Positions 20,556 through 29,746 are shown, counted from the first letter of the stretch. The stretch is 64,000 bases of DNA from Thiobacillus sp. 0-1251 (GCA_001899305.1 MKWL01000020.1:1-64000), one strand, 5' to 3'. The notes: generated by a model from the sequence alone, not told the origin. Numbers and translations: made by a program.

Positions 20556-21031
20556 TGGCCAATCGGAACCCCGCGCTGCGTCCGCGCACCCTGATGCTGC
20601 CGCCCGCGCCCTATGCGGTCGCCGTGCTGGGCGGCTGGTGGCTGGATCGCCACCAGCTTTCGCTGCCACTGGACCTGGGCGCCGCCACGCGCCCGCTGGG
20701 CTGGCTTGCTGTCGCTCTCGGGCTGGCATTGTTCGGATGGACGCTTTGGACCTTTGCGCGGCACCGCACCACGGTCAACCCCTATGGCGGGGCATCGGCC
20801 CTGTGCACGGGCGGTCCGTTCCATTTCAGCCGCAATCCGATCTATCTGGGCGACTGGTTCATCCTGGCTGGCGTGTCGCTGCTGCTGGGCACGGTCTGGC
20901 CGCTCGTGTTCGCGCCCCTGATCTGGATCACGATTCGCTTCGGCGTGATCAGGCACGAAGAAGCCCACCTCGAAGCGAAATTCGGCGATGCCTACCGGGA
21001 CTACACAACCCGTGTCAGGCGTTGGATCTAA
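20555..21031 (+). CDS. Isoprenylcysteine carboxyl methyltransferase (ICMT)-like membrane protein
   Basis: The 158-residue protein has about four hydrophobic segments. Its C-terminal half has the pattern of ICMT/PEMT-family membrane methyltransferases: FHFSRNPIYLGDW near 85-98 and RHEEAHLEAKFGDAYRDYTTRVRRWI at the end, where family members bind S-adenosylmethionine. Bacterial members methylate small molecules or lipids. The substrate here is unknown, since bacteria lack prenylated CaaX proteins. The start at 20555 fits the coupling with the 16-codon ORF; an in-frame ATG at 20522 has no ribosome site. Confidence 0.8.
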   Translation: MANRNPALRPRTLMLPPAPYAVAVLGGWWLDRHQLSLPLDLGAATRPLGWLAVALGLALFGWTLWTFARHRTTVNPYGGASALCTGGPFHFSRNPIYLGDWFILAGVSLLLGTVWPLVFAPLIWITIRFGVIRHEEAHLEAKFGDAYRDYTTRVRRWI

Positions 21032-21210
21032 ACTGCGCCATGCGTCTGCCATGAGCATTCTGCATATGGTGGGGGGGGCGGATTCCCATCAACGGCTTCA
21101 AGGTCGAACGCGCCTTCTGAGCTGATGAACCGGGCCTGTCGCCCGGACTACAGCAAGACCCGGGCATGGCCGTTAACGATCGGTACGGACCATGCCACAG
21201 GAGTCTTGCC

Positions 21211-21564
21211 ATGAACATTACCCTGCATGACAAATCGCTGGAAATCCGCCTCACCGCGGCGGCGCAAAAGGCGCTCGCGCGACGCGACCGGCCGCTGGTG
21301 GCCGAGATGGAACTGCTGTTTTCCTGCCTGCTGCGCAAGCGCGTGTACTTTGGCGAGTCGCCGGAGCAGTCCACCCCCGTCAACGATCGCCTCTCGGTAC
21401 GCTTCAAGCCCATCATGACCCGGCGCTGCAGCGTGGCCGAGGGCGGCGCGGCACCCCCATCCGAGCGGTTCCCGCTCGAAAATCCGCGACCCTACGTGCC
21501 CAACTGGCTGGCGATCGACTACCGGCGGGGCCAGTGGGTCGGCGAATTCGGCTACGCCAGCTAA
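21211..21564 (+). CDS. Hypothetical protein, 117 residues
   Basis: No family recognised. The frame opens with ATG at 21211 behind CAGGAG at a good distance, and codon use looks like that of its neighbours, so it is probably a real gene. The protein has an Ala/Arg-rich N-terminal helix, two Cys (LLFSCLLRKRV, TRRCSVAE) and a C-terminal NWLAIDYRRGQWVGEFGYAS, with no signal peptide or membrane segment. A hairpin (CCGGGC/GCCCGG, 21130-21146) precedes it. It is likely a soluble cytoplasmic protein of unknown role. Confidence 0.65.
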   Translation: MNITLHDKSLEIRLTAAAQKALARRDRPLVAEMELLFSCLLRKRVYFGESPEQSTPVNDRLSVRFKPIMTRRCSVAEGGAAPPSERFPLENPRPYVPNWLAIDYRRGQWVGEFGYAS

Positions 21565-21643
21565 CGATTTTCCGTGGGCCTGTGGCGTCAGGTTGCGGAG
21601 GCCGGCAGAAAACACCCTGGCCAACCCCGGGCGCCCCGCTACT

Positions 21644-21670
21644 TAAAGTTTGCGTATCCGGGACCGATAC
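21644..21670 (+). promoter_or_regulatory. Sigma-28 (FliA)-type promoter
   Basis: TAAAGTTT (21644-21651), an 11-base spacer, then ACCGATAC (21663-21670). This is very close to the FliA consensus TAAAGTTT-N11-GCCGATAA. It points toward the membrane GGDEF gene that starts 117 bases further on, suggesting control with late flagellar and chemotaxis genes. The leader downstream contains no other convincing gene. Confidence 0.7.
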
Positions 21671-21786
21671 CGTTGTCTCAATAAGAACTGCATATGCGCG
21701 TGACGCTTTCCAGATGATGCTCCGGCCAGGCGAACAACCGATTGTTTGGGCTACAACGAGCCCAAGGCATACCCAGGCCCGCCGGT

Positions 21787-22887
21787 ATGAATAAGGTTGA
21801 CGACGCTTCGCCCTCCGCTCACCTCGAATTGGCGCAATGCCACATCCGGGTATTCGTCGCGCTGCCTATCCTGATCGGCTGGTATCTGTTCTGGTATATG
21901 CAGGCACGCAGTACCGAGGCCAATACCGGCTTGGCGGGCTTGTGCGTGTTCTATGCCTTCGCGCTGGCGCATTGGGCCCATGTGAAACGTTACCCCGGGT
22001 TCTATCCGCAGCGGCGGGTCGTGGCGATCGTGATGGACCAGCTGGGCTGTTTCATCGGGATGCTGCTGACCCGGGAGCTGGGGACGATCATCGTCTTTCT
22101 GAATCTCTGGATATCGCTGGGCAACGGAATCCGCTTCGGTGTGAAATGGATGGCCCTGTCGGCCACCCTCGCGACTATTGGGCTGATCGTCCTGAGCATG
22201 GTGTCGGATTACTGGAGCCAGCGCCCTATCTGGATCATCAGCCTGGTATTGCTCAATGCGGCGATCCCGGCCTATGTGGCGAGTCTGATCCGCGGTTTTC
22301 ACGACGGCCAGGCCAGGCTTGCCCAATACGCCGACCACATGGAGAGGATGGCCCTGAAGGATGGCCTGACCGGCTTGCCCAACCGGGCGGCATTGTTCGA
22401 TGAGTTCGAGAAGGCAAGCGCCCATGCCCGGCGCACGGGTTCGGCCATTGCCGTACTCTACTTCGACCTGGATGGGTTCAAGCAGGTCAACGACAGGCTC
22501 GGGCATGCGCAGGGTGACATGCTGCTCAAGGAAGCGGCCAACTGCGCGAGCGCCGTGCTGCGGGGCGAGGACGTTCTGGCCCGCCTGGGCGGAGATGAGT
22601 TCGTCGTCCTGTTGCGGGTGCATGATTCCGGCAAACGGGCCCGCAGGGTCGCGGAGAGAATCCGGCAATCCATTGCCTCCATCGGGGCGATCGACGGTAA
22701 TCCGGTCCATGTGACCGTCTCTGTCGGGATGGTGGTGGCGAGCGGCCTGGATGCGGATCGTCTGGGCGCCGAACGGATCGTCCACGAGGCCGACCTCAAT
22801 ATGTATGCGGCCAAGAAGGACGGCAAGAACCAGATCGTGCTGACCACGCTGTCGAGCGAAATCAGGCTGGCAGCCCGGCGGGCCTAA
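21787..22887 (+). CDS. Membrane-anchored GGDEF diguanylate cyclase
   Basis: The 366-residue protein has an N-terminal membrane domain of about five or six helices (roughly residues 15-175). This contains an LWISLGNGIRFG segment like that in RpfC-type sensor membrane domains. A GGDEF domain follows (about 195-360). The active site LGGDEF is intact, and RGED five residues upstream is a product-inhibition site. ATG at 21787 was chosen as the first start before the hydrophobic region. The upstream sigma-28-type promoter suggests coexpression with flagella, making it a candidate motility-linked c-di-GMP synthase. The stop overlaps the convergent tatD stop. Confidence 0.9.
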   Translation: MNKVDDASPSAHLELAQCHIRVFVALPILIGWYLFWYMQARSTEANTGLAGLCVFYAFALAHWAHVKRYPGFYPQRRVVAIVMDQLGCFIGMLLTRELGTIIVFLNLWISLGNGIRFGVKWMALSATLATIGLIVLSMVSDYWSQRPIWIISLVLLNAAIPAYVASLIRGFHDGQARLAQYADHMERMALKDGLTGLPNRAALFDEFEKASAHARRTGSAIAVLYFDLDGFKQVNDRLGHAQGDMLLKEAANCASAVLRGEDVLARLGGDEFVVLLRVHDSGKRARRVAERIRQSIASIGAIDGNPVHVTVSVGMVVASGLDADRLGAERIVHEADLNMYAAKKDGKNQIVLTTLSSEIRLAARRA

Positions 22888-23663
22888 ACCGGATCTTCCG
22901 CCAGGCCGAAGAGTGTCCGCGCGTTGCGGGTAGTGGTACGGGCCACGGCGATAATATCCAGTCCGCGCAGTTCGGCCAGGGTTTGCGCGATGCGTGGCAG
23001 TTCGCCCGGTGCGTTGCGTCCACGCCCGATCCACGCCGGCGGGATGTCGGGACTGTCGGTTTCCAGCACGATGGCGTCGAGCGGCAGATTGACCGCCAGT
23101 CGTCGCAGGTTGTTGGCACGGGGCCAGGTGAAGGCGCCGCCGAAGCCGAGCTTGAACCCCAGCTTGATGAATTCGTCCGCCTGCTGCGGACTGCCGTTGA
23201 AGGCGTGGGCGATGCCGCCGCGTACTTTGATTCTGCGCAGGTGCTTCAGCAGTTCGTCGTTGGCCTTGCGGCAGTGCAGCAACACGGGCAGGTCGTAGTC
23301 GCGTGCGATTTTCAGCTGTTCGACATAGAAGAATTCCTGCGTCGCATAGTCAAGGTCCCTGACAAATAGATCGAGGCCGATTTCGCCGACTGCCACCGGG
23401 CGCTGCGCCTCGATTTGCGCACGCAGATCGGCCAGGTGTTCCGGGCGGTGGATGCCGATGTACATGGGGTGCAGCCCCCATGCCGGCAGGCAGCCGGGAT
23501 AGCGCGCACAAACGGTGGCCACCGCGGCGAAATTGTCGCGGCTGATGGCCGGGACGACCTGGAGGCCGACTCCGGCAGCGGTGGCGTGCGCGTACACGGC
23601 GTCGCGATCGGCATCGAATTCGGCCGCATCGAGATGGCAGTGGGTGTCAATGAAAAACGGCAC
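22884..23663 (-). CDS. tatD: TatD family metal-dependent hydrolase
   Basis: Amidohydrolase-fold metalloenzyme. TatD relatives are 3'-5' DNA exonucleases and D-aminoacyl-tRNA deacylases. Metal ligands are visible in order: the HxH of DTHCHLD at the N-terminus, Glu in GEIGLD, His in LLHCRK, His in AHAF, and Asp in ETDSP. I chose the GTG at 23663 because homologues begin two to five residues before DxHxH. A GTG at 23696 would add 11 residues. The chosen start lies in the 3' arm of a strong hairpin, and neither start has a clear ribosome site. It follows the BI-1 gene on the same strand. Confidence 0.85.
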   Translation of the reverse strand: MPFFIDTHCHLDAAEFDADRDAVYAHATAAGVGLQVVPAISRDNFAAVATVCARYPGCLPAWGLHPMYIGIHRPEHLADLRAQIEAQRPVAVGEIGLDLFVRDLDYATQEFFYVEQLKIARDYDLPVLLHCRKANDELLKHLRRIKVRGGIAHAFNGSPQQADEFIKLGFKLGFGGAFTWPRANNLRRLAVNLPLDAIVLETDSPDIPPAWIGRGRNAPGELPRIAQTLAELRGLDIIAVARTTTRNARTLFGLAEDPV

Positions 23664-23683
23664 CGTAACAGGTGCCGTTTTTT
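23653..23683. terminator. Bidirectional hairpin terminator overlapping the tatD 5' end
   Basis: AAAAACGGCACC (23653-23664) is the perfect complement of GGTGCCGTTTTT (23671-23682) around a six-base loop. Both strands end the stem in a run of five or more T. On the minus strand it lies just after the BI-1 gene and coincides with the first codons of tatD, so tatD expression may depend on read-through or on unfolding by ribosomes. Confidence 0.7.
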
Positions 23684-23698
23684 CGAGGCCGTTCACGT

Positions 23699-24367
23699 TC
23701 AGTCGTTATTGGCGAAGCCCAGCAGGCTCAGCAGGCTGGTGAAGAGGTTGAAGATGGCCACGAACAGCGTGACGGTTGCCATGATGTAGTTGGTTTCGCC
23801 GCCGTGGATGATGTTGCTGGTCTCATACAGGATGAGGCCGGACATCAGCAGCACGAACATCGCAGACACCGCCAGCGACAGGCCGGGCATGTGGAAGAAG
23901 ATCGCCCCCAGGCCGGCGAGGAAGGCAACCAGGATGCCAACCATGAGGAAGCCGCCCATGAAGCTGAAATCCTTGCGGGTGGTCATCACGTAGGCCGACA
24001 GGGCAAGGAAGATTGCCGCGGTGCCGCCCATCGCCATCATCACCACCTGCGAGCCGTTGGGCATGGCCAGATAGGCGTTGAGAATGGGGCCGAGCGTGTA
24101 GCCCATGAAGCCGGTGAGGCCAAACACGAAGGCGATGCCGAGTCCGCTGTCGCGGAACTTGGTGGTGAGGAACAGCAGGCCGTAGTAGCCGACCAGCGTG
24201 AGGATGATGCCGGGATGCGGCAGGTTCAGCGCCATCGCCGCGCCTGCGGTTGCCGCGGAAAACGCCAGCGTCATCGCCAGCAGCATGTAGGTGTTCTTGA
24301 CGACCTTGTTGGTGGCCGATACGGCAGCAGACTGGCTGCGCCCCAGGGTAGTGACTTGCGGGTTCAT
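23699..24367 (-). CDS. Bax inhibitor-1 (YccA/YbhL) family membrane protein
   Basis: The 222-residue product has seven hydrophobic segments after an N-terminal 25-residue cytoplasmic tail, as in the BI-1/TMBIM family. Family hallmarks are visible: the GYTLGPILNAYL loop, SAMFVLLMSGLILYETSNIIHGGETNYI near the penultimate helix, and a C-terminal VAIFNLFTSLLSLLG. Known members act as pH-dependent Ca2+ leak channels, or in E. coli (YccA) modulate FtsH. The role here is inferred from family only. The start at 24367 has AGGAGCT upstream. Confidence 0.9.
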   Translation of the reverse strand: MNPQVTTLGRSQSAAVSATNKVVKNTYMLLAMTLAFSAATAGAAMALNLPHPGIILTLVGYYGLLFLTTKFRDSGLGIAFVFGLTGFMGYTLGPILNAYLAMPNGSQVVMMAMGGTAAIFLALSAYVMTTRKDFSFMGGFLMVGILVAFLAGLGAIFFHMPGLSLAVSAMFVLLMSGLILYETSNIIHGGETNYIMATVTLFVAIFNLFTSLLSLLGFANND

Positions 24368-24522
24368 CTAAGCTCCTCTACATATTTCGAAACAAGGTAC
24401 CCACTCTGAGTCGATCAGGCCGGTACGAGTTCCCGTGTGCGGCCGGGACGTGAAAGTGAGCATACCGTGATGCGGGGCCGATGACCACCCATATGCGAGT
24501 GGACGCTGGGCTTCAAAGAGCG

Positions 24523-25287
24523 TCATTCACCCGGCTTCGTGCCGCGCTGCAGCAGGTTCAACAACTCGACCGGCATCGGGAAGACGATGGTATTGGTCTT
24601 GTCGCCGGCGATGTTGGAAAGTGTCTGCAGATAGCGCAGCTGCATGGCCTGCGGCTTGGCGGCGAGAATTTCCGCGGCAGCAAGCAGTTTTTCCGATGCC
24701 TGCAGTTCGCCTTCCGCATGGATCACCTTGGCGCGCCGCTCGCGTTCGGCCTCGGCCTGTTTGGCGATCGCACGCACCATCGATTCATCGATGTCGACAT
24801 GCTTGATTTCGACGTTGGAGACCTTGATGCCCCAGGCGTCGGTCTGGGTGTCCAGTAATTGCTGGATATCCTGATTCAGACGTTCGCGCTCGGACAGCAT
24901 CTCGTCGAGTTCGTGCTTGCCCAGCACCGCCCGCAACGTGGTTTGCGCCAACTGGCTGGTCGCATTCATGAAATCCTCCACCTGCAGGATCGCCTTGGCC
25001 GAGTCGATGACACGGAAATACACCACCGCATTGACCTTGACCGAGACGTTGTCGCGCGAGATCACGTCCTGGCTTGGCACGTCGAATACGACGGTGCGCA
25101 GGTCGACCCGTACCATCTGCTGGATGCCGGGCAGGACGACCACCAGTCCCGGCCCCTTCACCTTCCAGAAACGCCCAAGCATGAACACCACGCCGCGCTC
25201 ATACTCGCGCAGGATGCGCAGGCTGGCGATTATCAGCACGATGATGACAAATACGAGGGTGAGGCCGCTGAATTCAAACATGCTCAT
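24523..25287 (-). CDS. Slipin / stomatin-like SPFH protein
   Basis: Membrane-associated scaffold protein of 254 residues. It has one N-terminal membrane anchor (about 5-22), an SPFH domain from about residue 25 ([14 protein letters not shown]) to 185 with [14 protein letters not shown]-type sequence, then a charged helix ([27 protein letters not shown]) typical of oligomerising slipins. It overlaps the NfeD gene by four bases. The slipin/NfeD (STOPP) pair is an ancient conserved operon, in which the protease cleaves the stomatin's C-terminus, here ending in a hydrophobic [12 protein letters not shown] stretch. Membrane quality control is inferred. Confidence 0.92.
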   Translation of the reverse strand: MSMFEFSGLTLVFVIIVLIIASLRILREYERGVVFMLGRFWKVKGPGLVVVLPGIQQMVRVDLRTVVFDVPSQDVISRDNVSVKVNAVVYFRVIDSAKAILQVEDFMNATSQLAQTTLRAVLGKHELDEMLSERERLNQDIQQLLDTQTDAWGIKVSNVEIKHVDIDESMVRAIAKQAEAERERRAKVIHAEGELQASEKLLAAAEILAAKPQAMQLRYLQTLSNIAGDKTNTIVFPMPVELLNLLQRGTKPGE

Positions 25288-26615
25288 TCTCCTTGCCAGG
25301 GTTCGACATCGAGGATCAGGTCGTGTCGCGCGCGCACGCGGATCGCGCTGCCGCGTGGGAGGGGGGTCTTGCTGCGCACGCGCCAGTGCTCGCTGTGCAC
25401 GCGTGCCCAGCCTTCGTGTTCGATATCCTCCAGGGTGACACCCGTGGCGCCAACCAGTTCCTCGGCGCCGGTCACCACCGGCCGCCGGCGCGCGCGCAGC
25501 GCCATGCTCGCAACGAAGAAGCTGAACAGTGCGCTGGCCACCGCCACCGGAACGATCAGCATCCACGGCAGCCCGTAGCCGGGCAGATCGGTGTCGATCA
25601 GCATGACCGAGCCGATGACGAAGGCGGCGATGCCGCCCAGCCCAAGCGCGCCGAAGCTGGGCACGAACGCCTCCGAAATCATCAGCACGATGCCCAGCAG
25701 CATCAGGGCCAGCCCCGCATAGCTGATCGGCATGACCTGCATCGCAAACAGCCCGAGCAGCAGACAGATGCCGCCGACCACGCCGGGAAACAGCATGCCG
25801 GGGTTGGCGAATTCGTAGATCAGCCCGTAGATGCCGAGCAGCATCAGGATATAGGCAATGCCGGGGTCGCCGATCACGGCCAGCAGGCGGCTGCGCCAGT
25901 CGGGCATGACGCGCTCGACCTTGGCATGGACGGTATCCAGGGTGATCGTCCGATCGCCCAGCTTGACGCTGCGGCCGTTCAGTTGCCGCAGCAGATCGTC
26001 CAGATCCGTCGCCACCACGTCGATCACCTTCAATTTCAGCGCCTCCGACGCTGGCAGGCTGACCGCTTCGCGCACGGCGCGTTCGGCCCACTCGGCATTG
26101 CGCCCGCGCAACTCGGCCAGGCTGCGAATGTAGGCCGCGGCATCATGTACCACCTTGCGCATCTTGGCATCGCCCGGCGGCGCGTCGGCGGGTCTGGCTG
26201 CGTCGGGCTTGTCGCCAGCCGGCGCCAGCTCGACCGGTGTCGCGGCACCGAGGTTGGTGGCCGGCGCCATCGCAGCAATGTGGCTGGCATAGAGGATATA
26301 GGTGCCTGCGCTGGCGGCACGCGCGCCCTGGGGCGAGACATAGGTGGCCACAGGCACCGGCGAGGCGAGGATGGCCTTGATGATGTCGCGCATCGAGGTG
26401 TCCAGCCCGCCTGGCGTGTCCAGTTCGATCACGACCAGCTGGGCCCGGTCTGCGATCGCCTTGTCCAGGCCGCGTACCAGGTAGTCCGCGCTGGCCGGTC
26501 CGATCGCGCCCTGTACTGTCAACACGCGCACGGTGGTGGCGTTGGCGGAAAAAGGCAGCAGAATTAGACAACATGTCCACAGCGCAAAGCGCGACAGAGC
26601 GTGAAGCGGGTTCAT
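25284..26615 (-). CDS. NfeD family membrane-bound serine protease (ClpP class)
   Basis: The 443-residue full-length NfeD has a signal peptide (about 1-26), a periplasmic ClpP-like protease domain (about 30-225), about four to five membrane helices (about 240-370) and a C-terminal OB-fold NfeD domain (about 380-440, [18 protein letters not shown]). The nucleophile is Ser102 in ASAGTY, preceded by the DTPGG strand motif. Homologues cleave the C-terminus of the partner stomatin, which is encoded next with an ATGA overlap. A low-complexity Pro/Ala stretch (about 132-148) sits inside the protease domain. Confidence 0.93.
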   Translation of the reverse strand: MNPLHALSRFALWTCCLILLPFSANATTVRVLTVQGAIGPASADYLVRGLDKAIADRAQLVVIELDTPGGLDTSMRDIIKAILASPVPVATYVSPQGARAASAGTYILYASHIAAMAPATNLGAATPVELAPAGDKPDAARPADAPPGDAKMRKVVHDAAAYIRSLAELRGRNAEWAERAVREAVSLPASEALKLKVIDVVATDLDDLLRQLNGRSVKLGDRTITLDTVHAKVERVMPDWRSRLLAVIGDPGIAYILMLLGIYGLIYEFANPGMLFPGVVGGICLLLGLFAMQVMPISYAGLALMLLGIVLMISEAFVPSFGALGLGGIAAFVIGSVMLIDTDLPGYGLPWMLIVPVAVASALFSFFVASMALRARRRPVVTGAEELVGATGVTLEDIEHEGWARVHSEHWRVRSKTPLPRGSAIRVRARHDLILDVEPWQGE

Positions 26616-26654
26616 CTTTCCACTGTAGACGTAATCCCGGACTCCGTCGTGCGC

Positions 26655-27989
26655 CTAGAGGTAGCGTATCCAGAGATACACGCTGCTTACCGCGATGCTT
26701 GCCAGCATGAGCGGAAACGCCATCAGCATGAAGGGCAGGAAGCGGACCGGCTGGCCGGCACGCTCGGCCATGCCGGCGACGACCAGATTCGCCGACGCCC
26801 CCACCAGGGTGCCGTTGCCGCCAAGGCAGGCGCCCAGCGACAGCGCCCACCACAGGATGTCGATCTGCTCCGGTGTGAACGCGTTGCCCATGCTCTGGAT
26901 CACCGGGATCATGGTGGCGACGAAGGGAATATTGTCGACGACGGCGGAGAGTACGGCCGAGACCCACAGGATGGTATAGGCGGTGGCGGTGAAGTTGCCG
27001 CCGGTCCACTCGACGATCTTGTGCGCCAGCAGTTCCAGCGCGCCTGCCTTCTCGATACCGGCCACCACCACGAACAGGCCGATGAAAAAGAAGATGGTGA
27101 TCCATTCGACCTCGCCGAAGGTGTGGTGGATGGCGTGCGACTGCTCTTCGGCTTTCTTGTCATAGACGCGGAGCAGCAGCAGCAGCGCGGCGCCGAACAT
27201 CGCAATGGTGCCCGGTTCCTGCCCGAGGGCATGCGCGAACACAAAACCCGCGATCACCAGCGCGATGACGAACAGCGCCTGCTTCAGCAGGCGCGCATCG
27301 GTAATGGATTCGCGTTCGTTGAACGCCATCACCAGGGCGCGGTCCTCCGGCGCGGCACGCAGCTTGCGTCCCCAGATGAAATAGATGGGGATCAGCGTCA
27401 GCGCCATGACGACGGCGGCGACGGGCCCCACGTTGATCAGGAAGTCGTTGAAGGTCAGCTTGGCCGCCGAACCGATCATGATGTTGGGCGGGTCGCCGAT
27501 CAGCGTCGCGGTACCGCCGATGTTGGAGGCGAAGATCACCGAGAACAGATAGGGATAGGGACCGATGCGCAGGGCATCGGTGATCAGCAGCGTCACCGGG
27601 GCGATCAGCAGCACGGTGGTGACGTTGTCCAGCAGCGCGGAGAACACGGCGGTCACGAGCGACAGCATGACCAGCAGGCCCCATGGGTCGGCCTTCACGA
27701 CCTTGGCGGCCTTGACCGCCACGTACTGGAACACGCCGCTTTTCTGTGTGATGGCGACGATGACCATCATGCCGGTGAGCAGGCTGATGGTGTTGAGGTC
27801 GATGCCGTGAAAGGCCTCGGCCTGGTTCAGCACGCCGGCGAACACCATCAATCCGGCTCCGAGCAGTGCGACCACCGAGCGGTTGATCTTCTCGGTGACG
27901 ATGACGGCGTAGGTCAGCACGAAGATGGCAAGCGACACCACAAGGGGCGACAAGCCGAAGAGGGTTTCGGCGGTTGCGGGATGTGTCAT
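26655..27989 (-). CDS. nhaD: NhaD/ArsB-type ion transporter (probable Na+/H+ antiporter)
   Basis: The 444-residue protein has 11-12 membrane helices of the ion transporter superfamily. Two inverted half motifs mark the re-entrant regions: GGTATLIGDPPNIM in the first half and GNGTLVGASANLV in the second, with LLDNVTT and VVDNIPFV preceding them. NhaD exports Na+ in exchange for H+; ArsB relatives export arsenite but need an ars context, which is absent. Neighbouring Kef-type and CBS genes favour cation homeostasis. The start lies one base after the CBS stop, so the two are cotranscribed. Confidence 0.82.
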   Translation of the reverse strand: MTHPATAETLFGLSPLVVSLAIFVLTYAVIVTEKINRSVVALLGAGLMVFAGVLNQAEAFHGIDLNTISLLTGMMVIVAITQKSGVFQYVAVKAAKVVKADPWGLLVMLSLVTAVFSALLDNVTTVLLIAPVTLLITDALRIGPYPYLFSVIFASNIGGTATLIGDPPNIMIGSAAKLTFNDFLINVGPVAAVVMALTLIPIYFIWGRKLRAAPEDRALVMAFNERESITDARLLKQALFVIALVIAGFVFAHALGQEPGTIAMFGAALLLLLRVYDKKAEEQSHAIHHTFGEVEWITIFFFIGLFVVVAGIEKAGALELLAHKIVEWTGGNFTATAYTILWVSAVLSAVVDNIPFVATMIPVIQSMGNAFTPEQIDILWWALSLGACLGGNGTLVGASANLVVAGMAERAGQPVRFLPFMLMAFPLMLASIAVSSVYLWIRYL

Positions 27990-27990
27990 G

Positions 27991-28449
27991 TCAGATTCCG
28001 ACCTGGGCGATCAGGTGCGCCAGCAGGGCGCGCCGCGACAGCATGCCCTTGAGCCTGCCGTCCGCTCCCAGAACCGGCAGCGGCGCGGCATGCCGATGCA
28101 GCAGCAGGGCGGCTTCCAGCAGCGGGGTGTCTTCATCCAGGGTCGGCAGGTCGAGCAGCTCCACATCGAGCACTCGCTTGGCCGCCAGTTCCTTGATGTG
28201 GGTTGCGATCAGCGCGGTTCCGTCGCCGACGAAGCGCAGGTCCTTCAGGCCGTGCTCGCCGCGCGCGCTGGCCGGCAGCAGTTCACCCAGGATGTCGTTG
28301 ATGTCCACCAACCCGGCCCATATGCCGCCATTGCAGACAGGCAGGTGGTTGACGCCCTTGTCCAGCATCAGGCGCAAGGCCTCCAGCAGGGACGTGTCCG
28401 GACGCAGGCAAACAGGTTCCGGAAGGAGTGGCACGGCGCGCAGGGTCAT
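27991..28449 (-). CDS. Two-CBS-domain protein
   Basis: The 152-residue protein consists of a pair of CBS repeats. The first (about 18-70) has MLDKGVNHLPV and GLVDINDI. The second (about 90-150) has LLHRHAAPLPVLGADGRLKGMLSRRALL. Such pairs bind adenine nucleotides and gate transporters or enzymes. It lies between a Kef-type and an NhaD-type antiporter gene with a one-base gap to the latter, so it may regulate either transporter. ATG at 28449 is preferred over an upstream in-frame ATG at 28542 that would overlap the antiporter gene. Confidence 0.82.
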   Translation of the reverse strand: MTLRAVPLLPEPVCLRPDTSLLEALRLMLDKGVNHLPVCNGGIWAGLVDINDILGELLPASARGEHGLKDLRFVGDGTALIATHIKELAAKRVLDVELLDLPTLDEDTPLLEAALLLHRHAAPLPVLGADGRLKGMLSRRALLAHLIAQVGI

Positions 28450-28513
28450 GGCAGGCGGCTTTCGTGGGTAAAGACCGCATTTTTGCAGATGCGCCGGGCT
28501 GACGGTAGCGCAT

Positions 28514-29746
28514 TCATGCCGCTGCGCCCGCGTGGCGACCATAGTAGGCCTTCAGCATGAAGGGCGGCGCAACCGTGGTGAGCGCGATGACGATCAGCAG
28601 CGCAGCATAGGTCTCGGCATCGAGGATGCCCTGGTTCAACCCCAGCTGCGCGAAGATCAGGCCAACCTCGCCGCGCGGAATCATCGACAGGCCGATGGCC
28701 ACCTGGCGGAAACGGCTTTCGCGGATGAAGAAGCCGGCGGCGAGTTTGCCGACGATGGCTACCACGATCAGGGCGCCGCCCAGCTGCCAGACGCGGGGCG
28801 AGCCCCAGTCCACCGTGTTGAGGTTGAGCGATACGCCGACCATCACGAAGAACAGCGGGGCGAAGGTGTGGATCAGCGGCCGCATCTGTTCTTCCAGCCG
28901 GTGCGCCAGTTGCGGGCTGGGTGCGAACCAGCGGTCGAGCGCCGGCATGCCGAGCCGGCTCATCACGTCGAAGCGGAAGTGTTGCGACAGCGCGATGCCT
29001 GCTGCGAAGCCGCCCATGATCAGCGGTGCGCCCACCGCATGCGCCAGCCAGGAAAACAGCAGGATCAATGCGAGCGCCATGGTGATGAGCAGGCCGGGGG
29101 TGGCCGAGCGCTGGTCGTAATGGTCGATGATCTGGCCGGCCAGCTTGGCGACCAGCGGCGACAGCAGCATGAACAGCACGATGAAGAGCGCGACCGTGCC
29201 GGTGGCCGCCAGCGAGACTTCGCGCTGCTCGGCGAACTGGTACAGGAAGGCCAGGGCGAGCACGCCGAGAATATCGTCCAGCACTGCCGCGCCGATCACG
29301 ATCTGCGCCTCGTCCGTGTGCCGCTTGCCGAGGTCGTCGAGCACCCGCACGGTGATGCCGATGCTGGTCGCGGTCAGCGTGCCGCCGATGAACAGTGCCA
29401 CCAGATTGTCGAGGCCGAAGCCCCAGCGGCAGACGGCATAGCCGAGCGCGAAAGGCAGGGCGAAGCCGATGACCGCCACGACGATGGGCTTGATGCCGGA
29501 CTTGGCCAAGCGGAACAGGTCGGTATCCATGCCGACCTCGAACAGCAGCAGGATGATGCCGATCTCCGCCAGCAGCTTCATGGTGTCGTCGGGCGAGATC
29601 CAGCCCAGCAGCGACGGACCGATCAACAGACCGGCCAGCAACTCGCCGATCACCGACGGGATGCCGTGGCGTCCCGCGATCTCGGAAAACAGCCGCGCGG
29701 CGATCAGGATGACGGCGAGGTACAGAAAGAATTGGTGGAGTTCCAT
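28514..29746 (-). CDS. CPA2/Kef-type cation:proton antiporter
   Basis: The 410-residue membrane protein has 12-13 helices and the CPA2 signatures: GIPSVIGELLAGLLIGPSLLG at the N-terminus, LFEVGMDTDL, GGTLTATSIGITVRVL with the TATS unwound helix, DDILGVLALA with the paired Asp, and SMIPRGEVGLIFA near the end. It stops after the transport domain and lacks a C-terminal TrkA-N domain. K+ or Na+ for H+ exchange is expected. The gene heads a same-strand run (Kef-type, CBS, NhaD, NfeD, slipin, BI-1, tatD). Confidence 0.9.
   Translation of the reverse strand: MELHQFFLYLAVILIAARLFSEIAGRHGIPSVIGELLAGLLIGPSLLGWISPDDTMKLLAEIGIILLLFEVGMDTDLFRLAKSGIKPIVVAVIGFALPFALGYAVCRWGFGLDNLVALFIGGTLTATSIGITVRVLDDLGKRHTDEAQIVIGAAVLDDILGVLALAFLYQFAEQREVSLAATGTVALFIVLFMLLSPLVAKLAGQIIDHYDQRSATPGLLITMALALILLFSWLAHAVGAPLIMGGFAAGIALSQHFRFDVMSRLGMPALDRWFAPSPQLAHRLEEQMRPLIHTFAPLFFVMVGVSLNLNTVDWGSPRVWQLGGALIVVAIVGKLAAGFFIRESRFRQVAIGLSMIPRGEVGLIFAQLGLNQGILDAETYAALLIVIALTTVAPPFMLKAYYGRHAGAAA

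Noticed and set aside
20213-21058. 281-codon minus-strand ORF over folE and the ICMT-like gene
   Set aside because: Shadow of real plus-strand genes; no domain and skewed composition.
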